64,000 bases of DNA. Origin: Demequina sp. NBRC 110054. GTDB taxonomy: Bacteria > Actinomycetota > Actinomycetes > Actinomycetales > Demequinaceae. The stretch spans positions 930,001 to 994,000 of the forward strand of contig NZ_BBRK01000004.1 of assembly GCF_002090115.1 (NCBI RefSeq), written 5' to 3'. Below, piece by piece: positions 1 through 8,474 of this stretch (position 1 is the first letter of the stretch; each line of letters begins with the position of its first letter). The notes below the pieces were generated by a model. That model searched no databases, had not been told where the DNA came from, and worked only from the letters and a program-made list of their open reading frames with translations. The position numbers and the translations under genes are program-made.

Positions 1-172
1 ACGTGGACACCCGCCGCCACCGTGGGGAGTGCAAGCGCGGCGTGTAGTCGCGGATTGCTGCCTCCACCGCAGCCGGGTCGTCCGAATCTCCTGGCCGAAG
101 GAAGGCCCTGTGAGCCGCCAAATCGTCGACGGCGTCACCGGGATGAGGTGTGGTGGGATCAACTAGGCTCAC
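1..172 (-). CDS. Possible 5' end of a gene running off the left edge
   Basis: Reading the minus strand from a GTG at 170-172, a frame stays open for 57 codons to the window edge. Its composition is protein-like: it starts MSLVDPTTPHPGDAV and continues with acidic and alanine-rich residues. It diverges from the HTH gene at 176 with only three bases between the start codons, so at least one of the two starts may be wrong, or the two genes share a tight divergent promoter. No domain is recognised. The gene is truncated by the window and no function is inferred. Confidence 0.35.
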   Translation of the reverse strand, partial: MSLVDPTTPHPGDAVDDLAAHRAFLRPGDSDDPAAVEAAIRDYTPRLHSPRWRRVST

Positions 173-175
173 AGC

Positions 176-493
176 ATGCCGCCCAAGAGAGCGCGCCCCA
201 GAGATCTCGGCTCCAACTGGCCAGAGGAATCCATCTCCGATGCTGCTGGCGAGGTCGCTCGACTGCTCGCCATCGCTCTGCGAGACACAATCGACGGCAT
301 CAGTCTGCGCCGCGCCTCCAACCTCACCGGCGTCGACCACGTCACCATCGCCGACATCCTGCGCGGTGACTCCTGGCCCGACCTGATCACCATTGCCCGC
401 CTCGAAGCCGGGCTCGAGACCACGCTGTGGCCCTGCGGGCTGGCCGCCAGAGTCGCTACAGGGAAAGCCGCCGACGGGCCTGAGGGGCCGTAG
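176..493 (+). CDS. Small helix-turn-helix DNA-binding protein (XRE-like)
   Basis: A 105-residue protein whose middle (about residues 40-85) reads as a lambda-repressor type HTH: an ISLRRAS first helix, then LTGVDHVTIADILRG as the turn and recognition helix, then WPDLITIARLEAGL as the supporting helix. There is no ligand-binding or toxin-like domain, so it is probably a small repressor or antitoxin-like regulator. The tail is short and Gly/Ala rich. It begins with ATG three bases from a possible divergent gene at 172. The XRE family assignment rests on the helix pattern only; the target is unknown. Confidence 0.65.
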   Translation: MPPKRARPRDLGSNWPEESISDAAGEVARLLAIALRDTIDGISLRRASNLTGVDHVTIADILRGDSWPDLITIARLEAGLETTLWPCGLAARVATGKAADGPEGP

Positions 494-962
494 TTCAGTC
501 CCCGCCTTAGGTGCCGCACCAGGTGCCCCGGCTTCGGCAGTCTTCGCGACCTGGTACTGATCCTGCATGCACTCTCCTGGCTCGACTTCGATGCTGGTAG
601 GTGCGGTCGCCGTGACCGGCTCCGCGCGATGCATCGATCGTGGCCTGGATCCCGATGGATCTAGGGGAGGCTGAGTGTCCGAAGGATCACATCATCAAAT
701 CTCCTGGTAAATGTCAGTCGGATGAGGATTTCTCGTCCCAAGGCGGCCTGAATTGGCTCGGAACGGCTGGCTGAGCGCAAGCATTCGGCCACGGCATCGG
801 CACGATAGGCCCGAGTTCGCCCGTGCTACTGCAATAAGCGTGGAGGGCAACGTATTTCCAGCCACCAGGTCGCCGCGTTCCTCTGAATCAAAGGGTTTGC
901 TCGACGGGGCTCCGGTGCTGTCGCGGTAGCCCTGGGGTGCTCGACGTGTCAGCAGCGGAGTC
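494..962. other. Stretch without a recognisable gene
   Basis: No open frame with protein-like composition is visible between the HTH gene and the convergent gene ending at 963. I see no strong hairpin, repeat or RNA gene. It may hold decayed sequence, as expected in an island. Confidence 0.5.
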
Positions 963-1853
963 TCACTGGGACCAGGCCCAAGCGGTCTGCTCGGCGAGCC
1001 TGATGATGGTGAAGTCGTCCTTGCCCCGGTGCACCCAGTCGACGGGGCGCATCCCCAGCACCGTGAGCTGGGACGACAGCCACCATGCGACCGTGAAGTC
1101 GTCCTCCGCCTGTGCCTGCAGAATCTCGATCAGTACGTTCACCGTGGGGTGGTTGCTGGCGTCAATGAACGACAGCACGGGGTGTGGGTCGTCGCCGTCG
1201 AGCGTGCCCATGACCGGCAGTTCCGATGGAGCGATGCCGGCGATCTCGGCGGCCTGCTCACGTGTGCACAAGTCACCCACTGCACGTTCCGTGTTCTCGA
1301 GGTCCACCTGCACGTCGATGTCGTTGTAGGCGACCGGTGTGCCGATCAGAGCGGCGGCATCGACGACCATCCCTAGCACATCGCCGATGGCGTGGGCCTG
1401 CGTGCCGAAACCCAGCTGCGGCACATCGATCGACCACGCTCCCTCGACACGGCTGACGCGGGCTGTCACCGCACGGCGGTCGCGCTGGCCTTCGCCGGTT
1501 GGAACGCGCCTGAGTGCCGCAATCATTGCCTGGATCGCGTCCGCCGGGAGGGCGTCCTCGGGTTGTGCCGCCAGGGACTGGGTCGCGGCGAGGGCAGCGG
1601 CGGGCAGCCACTCGTTTTCGTCTTCCCAGGGGCCGATCGTGAGTCGTTCGATCACGGCGCGGGTCTGAGCAGCAAGCGCATCCGTGTCCTCCCGTGCGCG
1701 GGCGACTGCACCCTCGATGACGTCGTGCAGTGCTTGCGCTGACTCGCCGGTCAGCGACACCACGCGCCCATTGATCTCGAACACCACAGGTCCGCCCAGC
1801 GCGAGAGTGCCGTGCAGACGTGCGATGAAGTCCAGAAACGCGTCGTCGTCCAT
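963..1853 (-). CDS. Three-module antitoxin-like protein (beta module, HicB-like, MbcA/ParS-like)
   Basis: The start is placed at ATG 1853 (MDDDAFLDF); the upstream in-frame codons are non-protein-like. This gives 296 residues in three parts. The N-terminal module (about 5-55) has a strand pattern VVFEINGRVVSL followed by a helix. The middle part (about 125-180, ARVSRVEGAWSIDVPQLG then a helix) resembles the HicB RNase-H-like fold. The C-terminal part (about 230-290, WWLSSQLTVLGMRPVDWVHRG) resembles the DUF2384/MbcA/ParS toxin-binding domain. Equivalent modules recur in the genes at 3793 and 4837. No partner toxin (RES, HicA) is seen next to it. Domain names are inferred from sequence pattern; a regulator or antitoxin role is a hypothesis. 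Confidence 0.65.
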   Translation of the reverse strand: MDDDAFLDFIARLHGTLALGGPVVFEINGRVVSLTGESAQALHDVIEGAVARAREDTDALAAQTRAVIERLTIGPWEDENEWLPAAALAATQSLAAQPEDALPADAIQAMIAALRRVPTGEGQRDRRAVTARVSRVEGAWSIDVPQLGFGTQAHAIGDVLGMVVDAAALIGTPVAYNDIDVQVDLENTERAVGDLCTREQAAEIAGIAPSELPVMGTLDGDDPHPVLSFIDASNHPTVNVLIEILQAQAEDDFTVAWWLSSQLTVLGMRPVDWVHRGKDDFTIIRLAEQTAWAWSQ

Positions 1854-1929
1854 GGCCCCATGGTGCGTCGCACCTGTGACATGCAGTCCCGAGGGGTCGT
1901 GTCGGAGCCCGGGGCTACGGTCCCATGTC

Positions 1930-2214
1930 ATGAACGCTGCTGAGGATGAACCGTTCGAGCATTGGTGTGAGGTGTGCGGCCGCACTGAGATGCTGACGTC
2001 GAGGCAGGCCTACGACGCCGGGTGGGATTTCCCTCCGATGATGGGTGTCTTCGGTGTGATCTCAGGCCGCCAGTGCCCTTCTGTGGAGTGCACGATCGAG
2101 AAGACGGCGTGGTGGGCGCTCGCCGTTGAGAAGACTCCCGTCGATGACCTGCCCGCACGTCACCTCGTCACCGTCATGCGGATCCTGGCCGAGACCGGCG
2201 CAGGCAACGCCTGA
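1930..2214 (+). CDS. Small Cys-rich putative zinc-binding protein
   Basis: The ATG at 1930 gives 94 residues (MNAAEDEPFEHW). A CEVCGRTE motif near residue 13 and a second CPSVEC motif near residue 50 form a likely four-cysteine zinc site. Similar small proteins, with the same cysteine spacing and a downstream WWALAVEK-like segment, occur on actinobacterial plasmids and islands, where they are of unknown function. A TACGGT hexamer eight bases upstream of the ATG suggests a leaderless transcript. The gene is divergent from the modular protein that starts at 1853. Confidence 0.65.
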   Translation: MNAAEDEPFEHWCEVCGRTEMLTSRQAYDAGWDFPPMMGVFGVISGRQCPSVECTIEKTAWWALAVEKTPVDDLPARHLVTVMRILAETGAGNA

Positions 2215-2256
2215 AGCTCCACCCATCGTGGCCGGACGGTGATCCGTACTCGTGTG

Positions 2257-2454
2257 TCAGTACCGGTCGGCGCGGCCCATATCCGGGCGCGCGCGGCGGA
2301 TCATGTCATCGAGCACGTCACTCAGGCCATGTGCTGTCGACGCACTCAAGGGTGTGTCTTGTCCGTCGGTGACGACCATCACCGCAGTGCTGCCTGCGAG
2401 TGCATCGCGCAGCCGCACCGTGTCCTCCAGTCGCGTCGTGTCCACCGTCAGCAC
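2257..2454 (-). CDS. Small protein related to the N-terminal module of its neighbours
   Basis: A 65-residue frame. Its pattern (LRDALAGSTAVMVVTDGQDTP, then a helix ending DDMIRRAR) matches the N-terminal module of the gene at 963-1853 (ending AVARAR) and of the gene at 4837-5265. It could be a single-module paralogue or the remnant of a longer protein. It is the same strand as the small gene at 2586. No function is assigned. Confidence 0.45.
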   Translation of the reverse strand: MLTVDTTRLEDTVRLRDALAGSTAVMVVTDGQDTPLSASTAHGLSDVLDDMIRRARPDMGRADRY

Positions 2455-2585
2455 TGGCAGCGGCCTGAGCGGTCATGCCCCGATCGCGGCATCGGGCACG
2501 GACGTCGCCTCGGCCTCGACAGCCACGACCGCGGGACGACGCCCGAGCACGCGCTACGATGGCAAGCCGTGATGTGCGGATGCCG

Positions 2586-2786
2586 CTACCGCTCGACGGT
2601 GGCCGCGGTGAGTGCCTCGAGAGCATCGCGCGGATTCGTGAAGCGTCCAGCAGGTGCGGGCCCGTCGAACACCGACACCGACCACGCGCCGCCTGCAGGA
2701 GGAATCCACGCAACAGCCTCACCCGCTACGGTGCGCACCACCCACTGCCGACCACGCAGTTCTGCCACTAGACGTTCCGATGTCAT
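2586..2786 (-). CDS. Small hypothetical protein, HicB-like pattern
   Basis: Starting from ATG 2786 (MTSERLVAELRG), 66 residues. Alternating strands (WVVRTVAGEAVAWI, then GAWSVSVFDG) precede a helix NPRDALEALTAA, which resembles a single HicB-like unit as in the middle of the gene at 963-1853. Longer upstream starts read into Arg/Pro-rich sequence that looks non-coding. It may form a transcription unit with the frame at 2257. Function unknown. Confidence 0.45.
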   Translation of the reverse strand: MTSERLVAELRGRQWVVRTVAGEAVAWIPPAGGAWSVSVFDGPAPAGRFTNPRDALEALTAATVER

Positions 2787-3098
2787 CACGATCACCGCGA
2801 AAGCATCGCCCTGACCACTGACGCCGCCCGGGGCGACAACATGCGACAAGTGGGCTTGCACGCTTCCTGGTGAGTGCGGGAACGCGGTGGGGTTCCGTAG
2901 CCGAGCAACTCCTGCACGGAAACGTGCGCTGCACACTGTCGGTAGCAGGGCCTCGGAGTCGGATGGCGCGCGCTCGTTGGGATTTCGCAAACGCCGCGAT
3001 CGCTCACTGGGAGGCCCTGCGCACATGCCGGTCACCACAAGTGCGGTTGGCGAAATCGCCGCCCGCAGCGTTGCTCGGCAGATATCGCAGCCGCTCAG

Positions 3099-3314
3099 CT
3101 AGTCCTGATCGGCCTCAGCGAGGCGCTCGAGAACGTCGGCATACTCGTCGGCTACGGAGCGCGCTGCCGCCAGCGCATCCGTCTCCGTGGCCCCACGCTC
3201 GGCGACGCGCCCTGGGTCCATTCGCTCCACAGGGACGGGCGTCTGCGGCGCGAGGTGAGACAGCATGCCCCTCAGACCGGAGGCGTGCCCCTGCTCCTGG
3301 CTCTCGTCGTCCAC
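3099..3314 (-). CDS. Small hypothetical protein
   Basis: A 71-residue acidic frame starting MDDESQEQGHASG and ending with a clear amphipathic helix (AARSVADEYADVLERLAEAD). It has no known domain. Codon choice and acidic composition favour a real gene over the overlapping plus-strand frames, which are Arg-rich. It lies among the small island genes. Confidence 0.4.
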   Translation of the reverse strand: MDDESQEQGHASGLRGMLSHLAPQTPVPVERMDPGRVAERGATETDALAAARSVADEYADVLERLAEADQD

Positions 3315-3581
3315 GGCTCCATTGTCAGCGATGGATGCGACGATGCGCGAGATGCCCGGACCACAGAGCCTCTACTACGCCTCAGACCCCCTACCCTTTG
3401 GTCCGCCTCGATGCGATCGTCGCGTGGTGGAGCAGATGCCTGACGGGATGCTCAGGGCGCGAAGAGGCGAGTGGTTATCCGAGCCGGTCGAGACTATCCC
3501 GCAGGTCATCACCACGGTCGCGCAGTTCAGGCCCACAACCGCCCCGTGACGATCTCATATGTCGGTGAGACGATGGGTGTT

Positions 3582-3731
3582 ATGAGCACCGAGGATGCCG
3601 CAGAGCCGGTGGTGGAGATTCGCATCGTCGCCGGGGTGCAGCCCTCAGCGCGGGAGCCGATCAGTGCACGTGAGCGGGAACTTGAGGCTCAGATCGACCG
3701 TGTGTACGCAGAACGATTCGGCTCCGCCTAG
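3582..3731 (+). CDS. Very small hypothetical protein
   Basis: A 49-residue frame, MSTEDAAEPVVEIRIVAG with a helix ISARERELEAQIDRVYAERF at the C terminus. An alternative ATG lies nine bases upstream. It ends 61 bases before the gene at 3793, in the same direction. The helix could be a protein-binding tail. No function assigned. Confidence 0.4.
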   Translation: MSTEDAAEPVVEIRIVAGVQPSAREPISARERELEAQIDRVYAERFGSA

Positions 3732-3792
3732 CGGTCAGCGCTCGTGCACGACGACCGGCAACGATGTCAGACGATGGTGCGACGATGGCCGC

Positions 3793-4833
3793 ATGGAGAA
3801 GCTGACCGCGTTCGCATGGCATGTCGAGAGTGGCATCTGGCATGTCGAGATGCCGAGCATCGACGTAGCGACGCAGGCCCTCACCGAGGCCGACATCGCC
3901 CACATGGCCGCGGACGCCGCAGCATCGCTGACTGGTACGCCCGCGAGCGACTTCGACGTGGTCGTCTGGAAGCGAGGCGACGGGCCGCGCAATGACGACC
4001 GACAGGATCCGACCAGCGAAGCCGATCTGCTCCGTCAGTTCGAGCAGTCGCAGGCGAATGCCACCGAAGACGCCGCTGCGAGCAGGACGCGCACGTGGGA
4101 GGACGTACGTGCCGAGTCTCTCGCGGCGATGACGCCCGCAGAGCGCGCGGAGTACGACGCGACTTACGAGGCCTTCACCAATACCGACGACACCGCGACG
4201 CCTGGCGACAGCGACCTGGTCCGCCAGTTCGAGGAGGCGCAGCGACTGGATCGCGAGAGCGGTGAGCGAGAGGTCTGGGATGCGGTCGCGGGCGACATGC
4301 TCGCCCGGGAGCCGTGGGCTGAGGGGCTGACCGCCGAGGAGGCGGCGGCCTACGTGGCTGAGGCTGACCCCGGGTGGATGTCTCCCGAGGTCATCTCTGA
4401 CTACCTGAAGAGCGGCGGCTCCTACGACGAACTCACCGAAGCACAGCAGGCGCAGGCACGCGAGTTGTGGTCTGCGCAGATGACGGAACGGATCGCCTCG
4501 CTCGATCTCGCGGCGGATTTCGAGGCGGCAGGCAGACAGTATTCCGAGCTCGACGAGGACGGCAACGTGGTCATCCGCAACGCGCAGCCAGCCGAGACAG
4601 CGGGCGATGTCGACGATGGCACAGACGACCCACTGGACACGATGGAGCGCGTGCGTCAGATCCTGCGACCGCTGGCACGCGAGGGTGTCGTGCTGTGGTG
4701 GATGGACACCCCTACCGACGTCCTCGACGGGATGACTCCCCACGACTGGATCGAGGCAGGACGCGACGCTGACCGGGCGATCGACTACGCGAACAAGACC
4801 GCGTTCGTGTGGAGCGTCGGCGAGAAGGAGTAG
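3793..4833 (+). CDS. Modular antitoxin-like protein: HicB-like N terminus, helical middle, MbcA/ParS-like C terminus
   Basis: The start is at ATG 3793 (MEKLTAFAWHVESG); longer in-frame starts are Arg/Cys-rich and unlikely. It has 346 residues. Residues 1-60 (WHVESGIWHVEMPSIDVATQ then a helix and DFDVVVW) resemble a HicB-type unit. The middle is acidic and helical, with a repeated DLLRQFEQSQ / DLVRQFEEAQ element and a segment TPAERAEYDATYEAF like those in XRE antitoxins. The last 65 residues (LWWMDTPTDVLDGMTPHDWIEAG) match the C-terminal module of the genes at 963 and 4837. The next gene starts four bases after its stop, so the two are probably co-transcribed. Role inferred only. Confidence 0.7.
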   Translation: MEKLTAFAWHVESGIWHVEMPSIDVATQALTEADIAHMAADAAASLTGTPASDFDVVVWKRGDGPRNDDRQDPTSEADLLRQFEQSQANATEDAAASRTRTWEDVRAESLAAMTPAERAEYDATYEAFTNTDDTATPGDSDLVRQFEEAQRLDRESGEREVWDAVAGDMLAREPWAEGLTAEEAAAYVAEADPGWMSPEVISDYLKSGGSYDELTEAQQAQARELWSAQMTERIASLDLAADFEAAGRQYSELDEDGNVVIRNAQPAETAGDVDDGTDDPLDTMERVRQILRPLAREGVVLWWMDTPTDVLDGMTPHDWIEAGRDADRAIDYANKTAFVWSVGEKE

Positions 4834-4836
4834 GCG

Positions 4837-5265
4837 ATGGAGGAGCTCAGACCACTGCTGGACGCGCTACAGGATGTGTCCGCGGCGACGGTGGAGACCC
4901 CGAACGGCAAGGTCGTGCTAGGCCCGCAGGCAGTCGATTCGCTACGTCGTGTGATCGACCCGTACATCCTGCCCGACCCGATCGCCGACGACTATCGGCA
5001 CATGGTGCACATCGGCGCAGACGTGTGGTGGCGGGCGCTCGACGCGCGCATCGAGGCGTTCAACAACGACCAGGACCCGGTCATGCAGGGCATCATCGCG
5101 ACGCTGCGGCTCCACGACTGGACGGACCCGACGATCGCCACCTGGCTGATCGCGGAGAATGTCAGCCTCGGCGGGATGTCACCAGACACGTGGCTGCAGT
5201 ACGGAGGAGACGCTGCGCGCGTCGAACTACTGGCGCACCACCAGGCGTGGGAGAACGACCAGTAG
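4837..5265 (+). CDS. Two-module antitoxin-like protein
   Basis: A 142-residue protein starting ATG 4837, with GAGAAGGAG just upstream as ribosome site inside the end of the previous gene. Residues 1-45 (LRPLLDALQ, strands ATVETPNGKVVL, helix) match the N-terminal module of 963-1853. Residues 80-140 (IIATLRLHD, TWLIAENVSLGGMSPDTWLQYG) match the MbcA/ParS-like C-terminal module. It is effectively the 963 protein without its middle module. It sits in an operon with the gene at 3793. No toxin gene follows it. Confidence 0.7.
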   Translation: MEELRPLLDALQDVSAATVETPNGKVVLGPQAVDSLRRVIDPYILPDPIADDYRHMVHIGADVWWRALDARIEAFNNDQDPVMQGIIATLRLHDWTDPTIATWLIAENVSLGGMSPDTWLQYGGDAARVELLAHHQAWENDQ

Positions 5266-5669
5266 TCGCGTTGAGGGGCTGTTGTTGGACCTCGATGTGG
5301 CGATGGGCTCAAGAACCAGCGCGATACGGCCAGTGTTCGTGTCGGGCGTCGACGCCACGACGGACTTATGACCAGCGACCGTAGCTGCCGCGCCAACGGA
5401 ACAAGACGTTGGGTCTACGACGGGGTCAGCGGAACAAAACGTATCGATACTCGGGTTCGCGACGGAACAGAACGTGCCACGTGATGGAGCGTGGTGAACG
5501 GATAGGTGACGACCGGATTGCGGGGTGCCGTTCTTGCGGGCTGCGTCTTGGTGAGCGGAGGTCGTGTCGAACCTCAGGACGATTCGTTGGATGCCGGCCT
5601 GGCTCCCGGCTCACATGGTCGGCGCGCACGCACGGCTGGTGCGTCGACCACGCCTTCTGCCGCTAGCGG
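5266..5669. other. Intergenic stretch holding the 33-bp-spaced repeats
   Basis: No gene is supported between the plus-strand gene ending at 5265 and the convergent gene ending at 5670. Apart from the triple repeat at 5397-5475 nothing recognisable was seen. Confidence 0.55.
5397..5475. repeat. Three direct repeats at exact 33-bp spacing
   Basis: The 13-mer CGGAACAARACGT-type repeat occurs at 5397-5409, 5430-5442 and 5463-5475 (CGGAACAAGACGT, CGGAACAAAACGT, CGGAACAGAACGT). The start-to-start distance is 33 bp both times, about three helical turns, so protein would bind on one face. Repeats of this type are known at the ends of IS21-family elements as transposase binding sites. No istA or istB gene is present, so this is either an orphan IS end or a set of iterons/operators. 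Confidence 0.65.
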
Positions 5670-6407
5670 TCAACAGAGCGTCTTTGCTGCTTGCACCACA
5701 GGCGCATCCTGGTCGAGTTCCCACCACTCGCGCTTGGCGATCATGTTGACGCCCCGGACGCAATCGTCGCCAATGTCGAATCGCTCGCAGATCAACGCGC
5801 GCCGACGTTCGATCGCCTCTTCTGTCGCCCTTATTAGGCGGTCCCCCTCCGCCAGGCGCTGAATAGCGTTCGCAGGCGTGCCGCTGTTCCGCGCGACCGC
5901 CAACTTCGTGGCGCTGTCGCCCGTCCCGGCTAGATCTGAAAGCGCCTTCGGAGGGGTGCGGCCGTTGCCTGCGACGGCCCACTTGACGCCTTCGTCCTGG
6001 TCTTTCGCAAGTTCGGACAACGTAGCTGCTGGCACGACGGTATTGCCAGCGACCTGCGCCCTTACGGTCGGATTCGCGTCTTGAGCGAGGCCTACGAGGA
6101 CAACGACGGGAACGTTCGCGTTGGACGCGACTGCCCACCTGACGTCCTCGGTCGAGTCCCTTGCCAGGCGAACGAGCACTCTTGCGGGAGCGTTGGCGTT
6201 GCCCGCCACGGTCGCCCTGACGAATTCGTCGCTATCGTCGGCGAGGCTCAGCAGGGACTCTTCGGGCGTGTTCACGTTCCCCGCAACGCTGCACCGTACG
6301 TCGTCGCTGCCGTCTGAGGCCAGTTCCGCCAAGACACTCGGGCCCGTAGCAGGAGAACCAGCAACTTCAAGACGATCTTCCAGGTCAGAGAGATGATCAG
6401 ACTTCAC
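5670..6407 (-). CDS. LRV (variant leucine-rich) repeat protein
   Basis: 245 residues. Residues about 20-190 are seven tandem copies of a roughly 24-residue unit with consensus LA-D----VR--VA-N--TP---L--LA, for example DVRCSVAGNVNTPEE and FVRATVAGNANAPAR. This is the signature of the LRV alpha/3-10 helical repeat fold, a curved protein-interaction scaffold. The iron-sulphur N-terminal cysteine cluster of the classic Azotobacter LRV protein is absent. The C-terminal 60 residues are unlike the repeats. It is likely cytoplasmic, with no signal peptide. It lies downstream of the methyltransferase on the same strand, 340 bp away. The partner is unknown. Confidence 0.75.
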   Translation of the reverse strand: MKSDHLSDLEDRLEVAGSPATGPSVLAELASDGSDDVRCSVAGNVNTPEESLLSLADDSDEFVRATVAGNANAPARVLVRLARDSTEDVRWAVASNANVPVVVLVGLAQDANPTVRAQVAGNTVVPAATLSELAKDQDEGVKWAVAGNGRTPPKALSDLAGTGDSATKLAVARNSGTPANAIQRLAEGDRLIRATEEAIERRRALICERFDIGDDCVRGVNMIAKREWWELDQDAPVVQAAKTLC

Positions 6408-6747
6408 GACGATTAGCCTGGCCGACCAGGCTTGCGGTCAATGGCAGGCTCGCCGAATGCTGAAATGCGGAAGGGGTCTGCCGTGCTGGTCGGTGACAGC
6501 GCGTCTGGCAGGTCAGATCAGATGTCACCAGTCAGTGCGGCAGACCCGCAGAAGCCCGGGCAGCTGCGTACGAGTTGCGCTGCGCTTGGACGACTGACGG
6601 CGCGACTGAGCGCGTCGTCGGAACTCATCGACCCGTCGAGACGGTGACGAGAAGGCAGCCTGCGCGGCGGTTCGGCGTCGATTACCTCCGCCCCGGAGGG
6701 ACGCCCTCCACTGCCAGCGATCGACGAGTCGTGATGCTTCTCTCGCG
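6408..6747. other. Intergenic stretch
   Basis: No supported gene between the LRV protein start and the methyltransferase stop. The small plus-strand frame at 6432-6647 lacks protein-like composition and a ribosome site. No clear hairpin was seen. Confidence 0.5.
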
Positions 6748-8172
6748 CTAGTTTGCTGCGGCGGCGCTGCTCACGGTAGGCGAGTCCAGGCGCTCCAGAT
6801 GGGCTGCGATGGCTGACTTGGGGTTCTCGGCCGCGCCCGAAACCATCTCGTAGATCGCGCGACCTCGTTCGGTCGCAAGCAGTAGGTCTTTGTCGCGCTC
6901 GCAGTGCGCCTTGAGTACCTGGTTGACGACGCCGACGTTCACGCCGTTGCCCATCTGCTTGTAGGTGAGCGCGTCGCGCTGGTCGCCGAACGTGAAGTTG
7001 TCGGGCAGGCCCTGGAGGCGAGCAGCCTCACGGGCGGAGAGCTTGCGACCGATGGGGCCGATGATCGGGGTCTGCGTGATCGCGACCAGCGCCGGCAGGT
7101 GGGTGGGGCGCTTCACTCGCAGGCCCGAAGGTCGCAGCGAGATCACGCAGTCCCACATCGACTGCGCGTCCTGCGCTTGCCACTCAAGTTTGCGGCGCGA
7201 CTCCGGGAACTCACGGACCTCTCGCAGCCACTTGTCGAGATCCTTCGCGCCCAGGAACTCGCGAATGCCGTCGTAGAGGTCGAAGTTCTTGCGCAGGAAG
7301 TCAGCCTTCCATGCCGGTGCGCCGTCGAGCAGATGTTCGCGCGCGGCCTTGCTGTTCACCCACGCGTCCGTCCACACCGGGTGGCCCGGAAGCCGACGCG
7401 GCGGCTCGCCCGTGAGGCGCGCCTGGTTGGCGCGCCAGGCACGCATGAAGGCGACCATCTGCTCCCAGTGGTCGATCCACGTGCGCTCGTCGGGCGAGAT
7501 CTCGGTACCCGGAATGGTCGCGGACTTGTCCATCGGCAGATCCTCGATCAGGTTCCACTCACGGTGCATCAGCGCGTGCTCGGGCAGAGCGACAGGCTCA
7601 GGGTCGGGGTCCATCACCATGCCCTCGGGCACAAGCGTCGCGGTGATGAACACGCGCTCGCGAACCTGCGGCGAACCACCGAACTGCGGGGCGATCAGGT
7701 GAGGCGAGAAGACCGCACTCTGCTCCGCAACTTGGTAGCCAGCGTTGCGCAGGTGCTCGATGATGACCTGCCACTCGTGGCGGTGGCGAGGTCCCGCGAG
7801 GTTGCGAACGTTCTCAAGGCAGATCAGCGTGGGCTTACGCTCCCTAACGATCTTCTCGATGTTCCAGAACAGGGTGCCGCGCACCTCGTCCATGCCGCGC
7901 TGTGCTCCGGACTTGGAGAACGGCTGGCACGGGAAGCCGCCCGTGATGACGTCGTGCGCGGGCACGGTCACAGCGTTGTCGTTGGCGTCCTTGGTCACGT
8001 CCCCAAGTGCCGGGTGCTGCCAGTTCGCCTGGTAGACCGCTGCGGCGTGCTTGTCGATCTCGACGGCGTAGGCATGCTTGGCCCCCATGGCCGACAGAGC
8101 GGCTGCGAACCCCCCGATACCTGCGAACAGGTCGGCGAAGGTGATGGCGTCGGAGCGGGACTCATCGGGCAT
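6748..8172 (-). CDS. dcm-like: DNA (cytosine-5) methyltransferase
   Basis: 474 residues with the full order of C5-methyltransferase motifs. Motif I FADLFAGIGGF (residues about 12-22) binds AdoMet; motif IV GGFPCQPFSKSG carries catalytic Cys82; motif VI is ENV (120-122); motif VIII is QVRERVF (169-175); motifs IX/X near the C terminus are SAREAARLQGLPDNF and KQMGNGVNVGVV. The variable region between about 185 and 380 is the target-recognition domain; the sequence it recognises cannot be read from here. It probably protects against the candidate nuclease at 9380. The pair at 8475-9211 lies upstream on the same strand. Confidence 0.95.
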   Translation of the reverse strand: MPDESRSDAITFADLFAGIGGFAAALSAMGAKHAYAVEIDKHAAAVYQANWQHPALGDVTKDANDNAVTVPAHDVITGGFPCQPFSKSGAQRGMDEVRGTLFWNIEKIVRERKPTLICLENVRNLAGPRHRHEWQVIIEHLRNAGYQVAEQSAVFSPHLIAPQFGGSPQVRERVFITATLVPEGMVMDPDPEPVALPEHALMHREWNLIEDLPMDKSATIPGTEISPDERTWIDHWEQMVAFMRAWRANQARLTGEPPRRLPGHPVWTDAWVNSKAAREHLLDGAPAWKADFLRKNFDLYDGIREFLGAKDLDKWLREVREFPESRRKLEWQAQDAQSMWDCVISLRPSGLRVKRPTHLPALVAITQTPIIGPIGRKLSAREAARLQGLPDNFTFGDQRDALTYKQMGNGVNVGVVNQVLKAHCERDKDLLLATERGRAIYEMVSGAAENPKSAIAAHLERLDSPTVSSAAAAN

Positions 8173-8474
8173 GGCAGAAGCTTACGTCCTGCCACTGACA
8201 CGGACCAACTGCCTCTCCGAGCAGGCCCAAGAAGGGCCGTGCTCACCCTCGCCGCATGCTGTATCGGACGGGGCAATCGCGACGCCGTGAAGTTGCAGAT
8301 TGCCCGGAGGGTCGATGGCGTTCCGATGGAGTGTGAAGGCGACGCGCATTCTGCTGGGAGTCCAAGTGGGTTCTTGCCCAATCGAGCCGCCACACGCGGA
8401 AGGTACTTCCAACTTGGAATCGTCGAGCACTCGGTTCTGCACAACGTTGGCTCCGATGCAGCCCACGAACGGCC
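8173..8474. other. Intergenic stretch with a degenerate repeat
   Basis: Upstream of the methyltransferase start. The minus-strand frame 8182-8478 is not convincingly protein-like. Bases about 8297-8352 resemble 9308-9364 (both start GATTGCCCGGAG, and both contain GACGCGC about 30 bases later), so the same ancestral segment flanks the two-gene cassette at 8475-9211. Confidence 0.4.
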
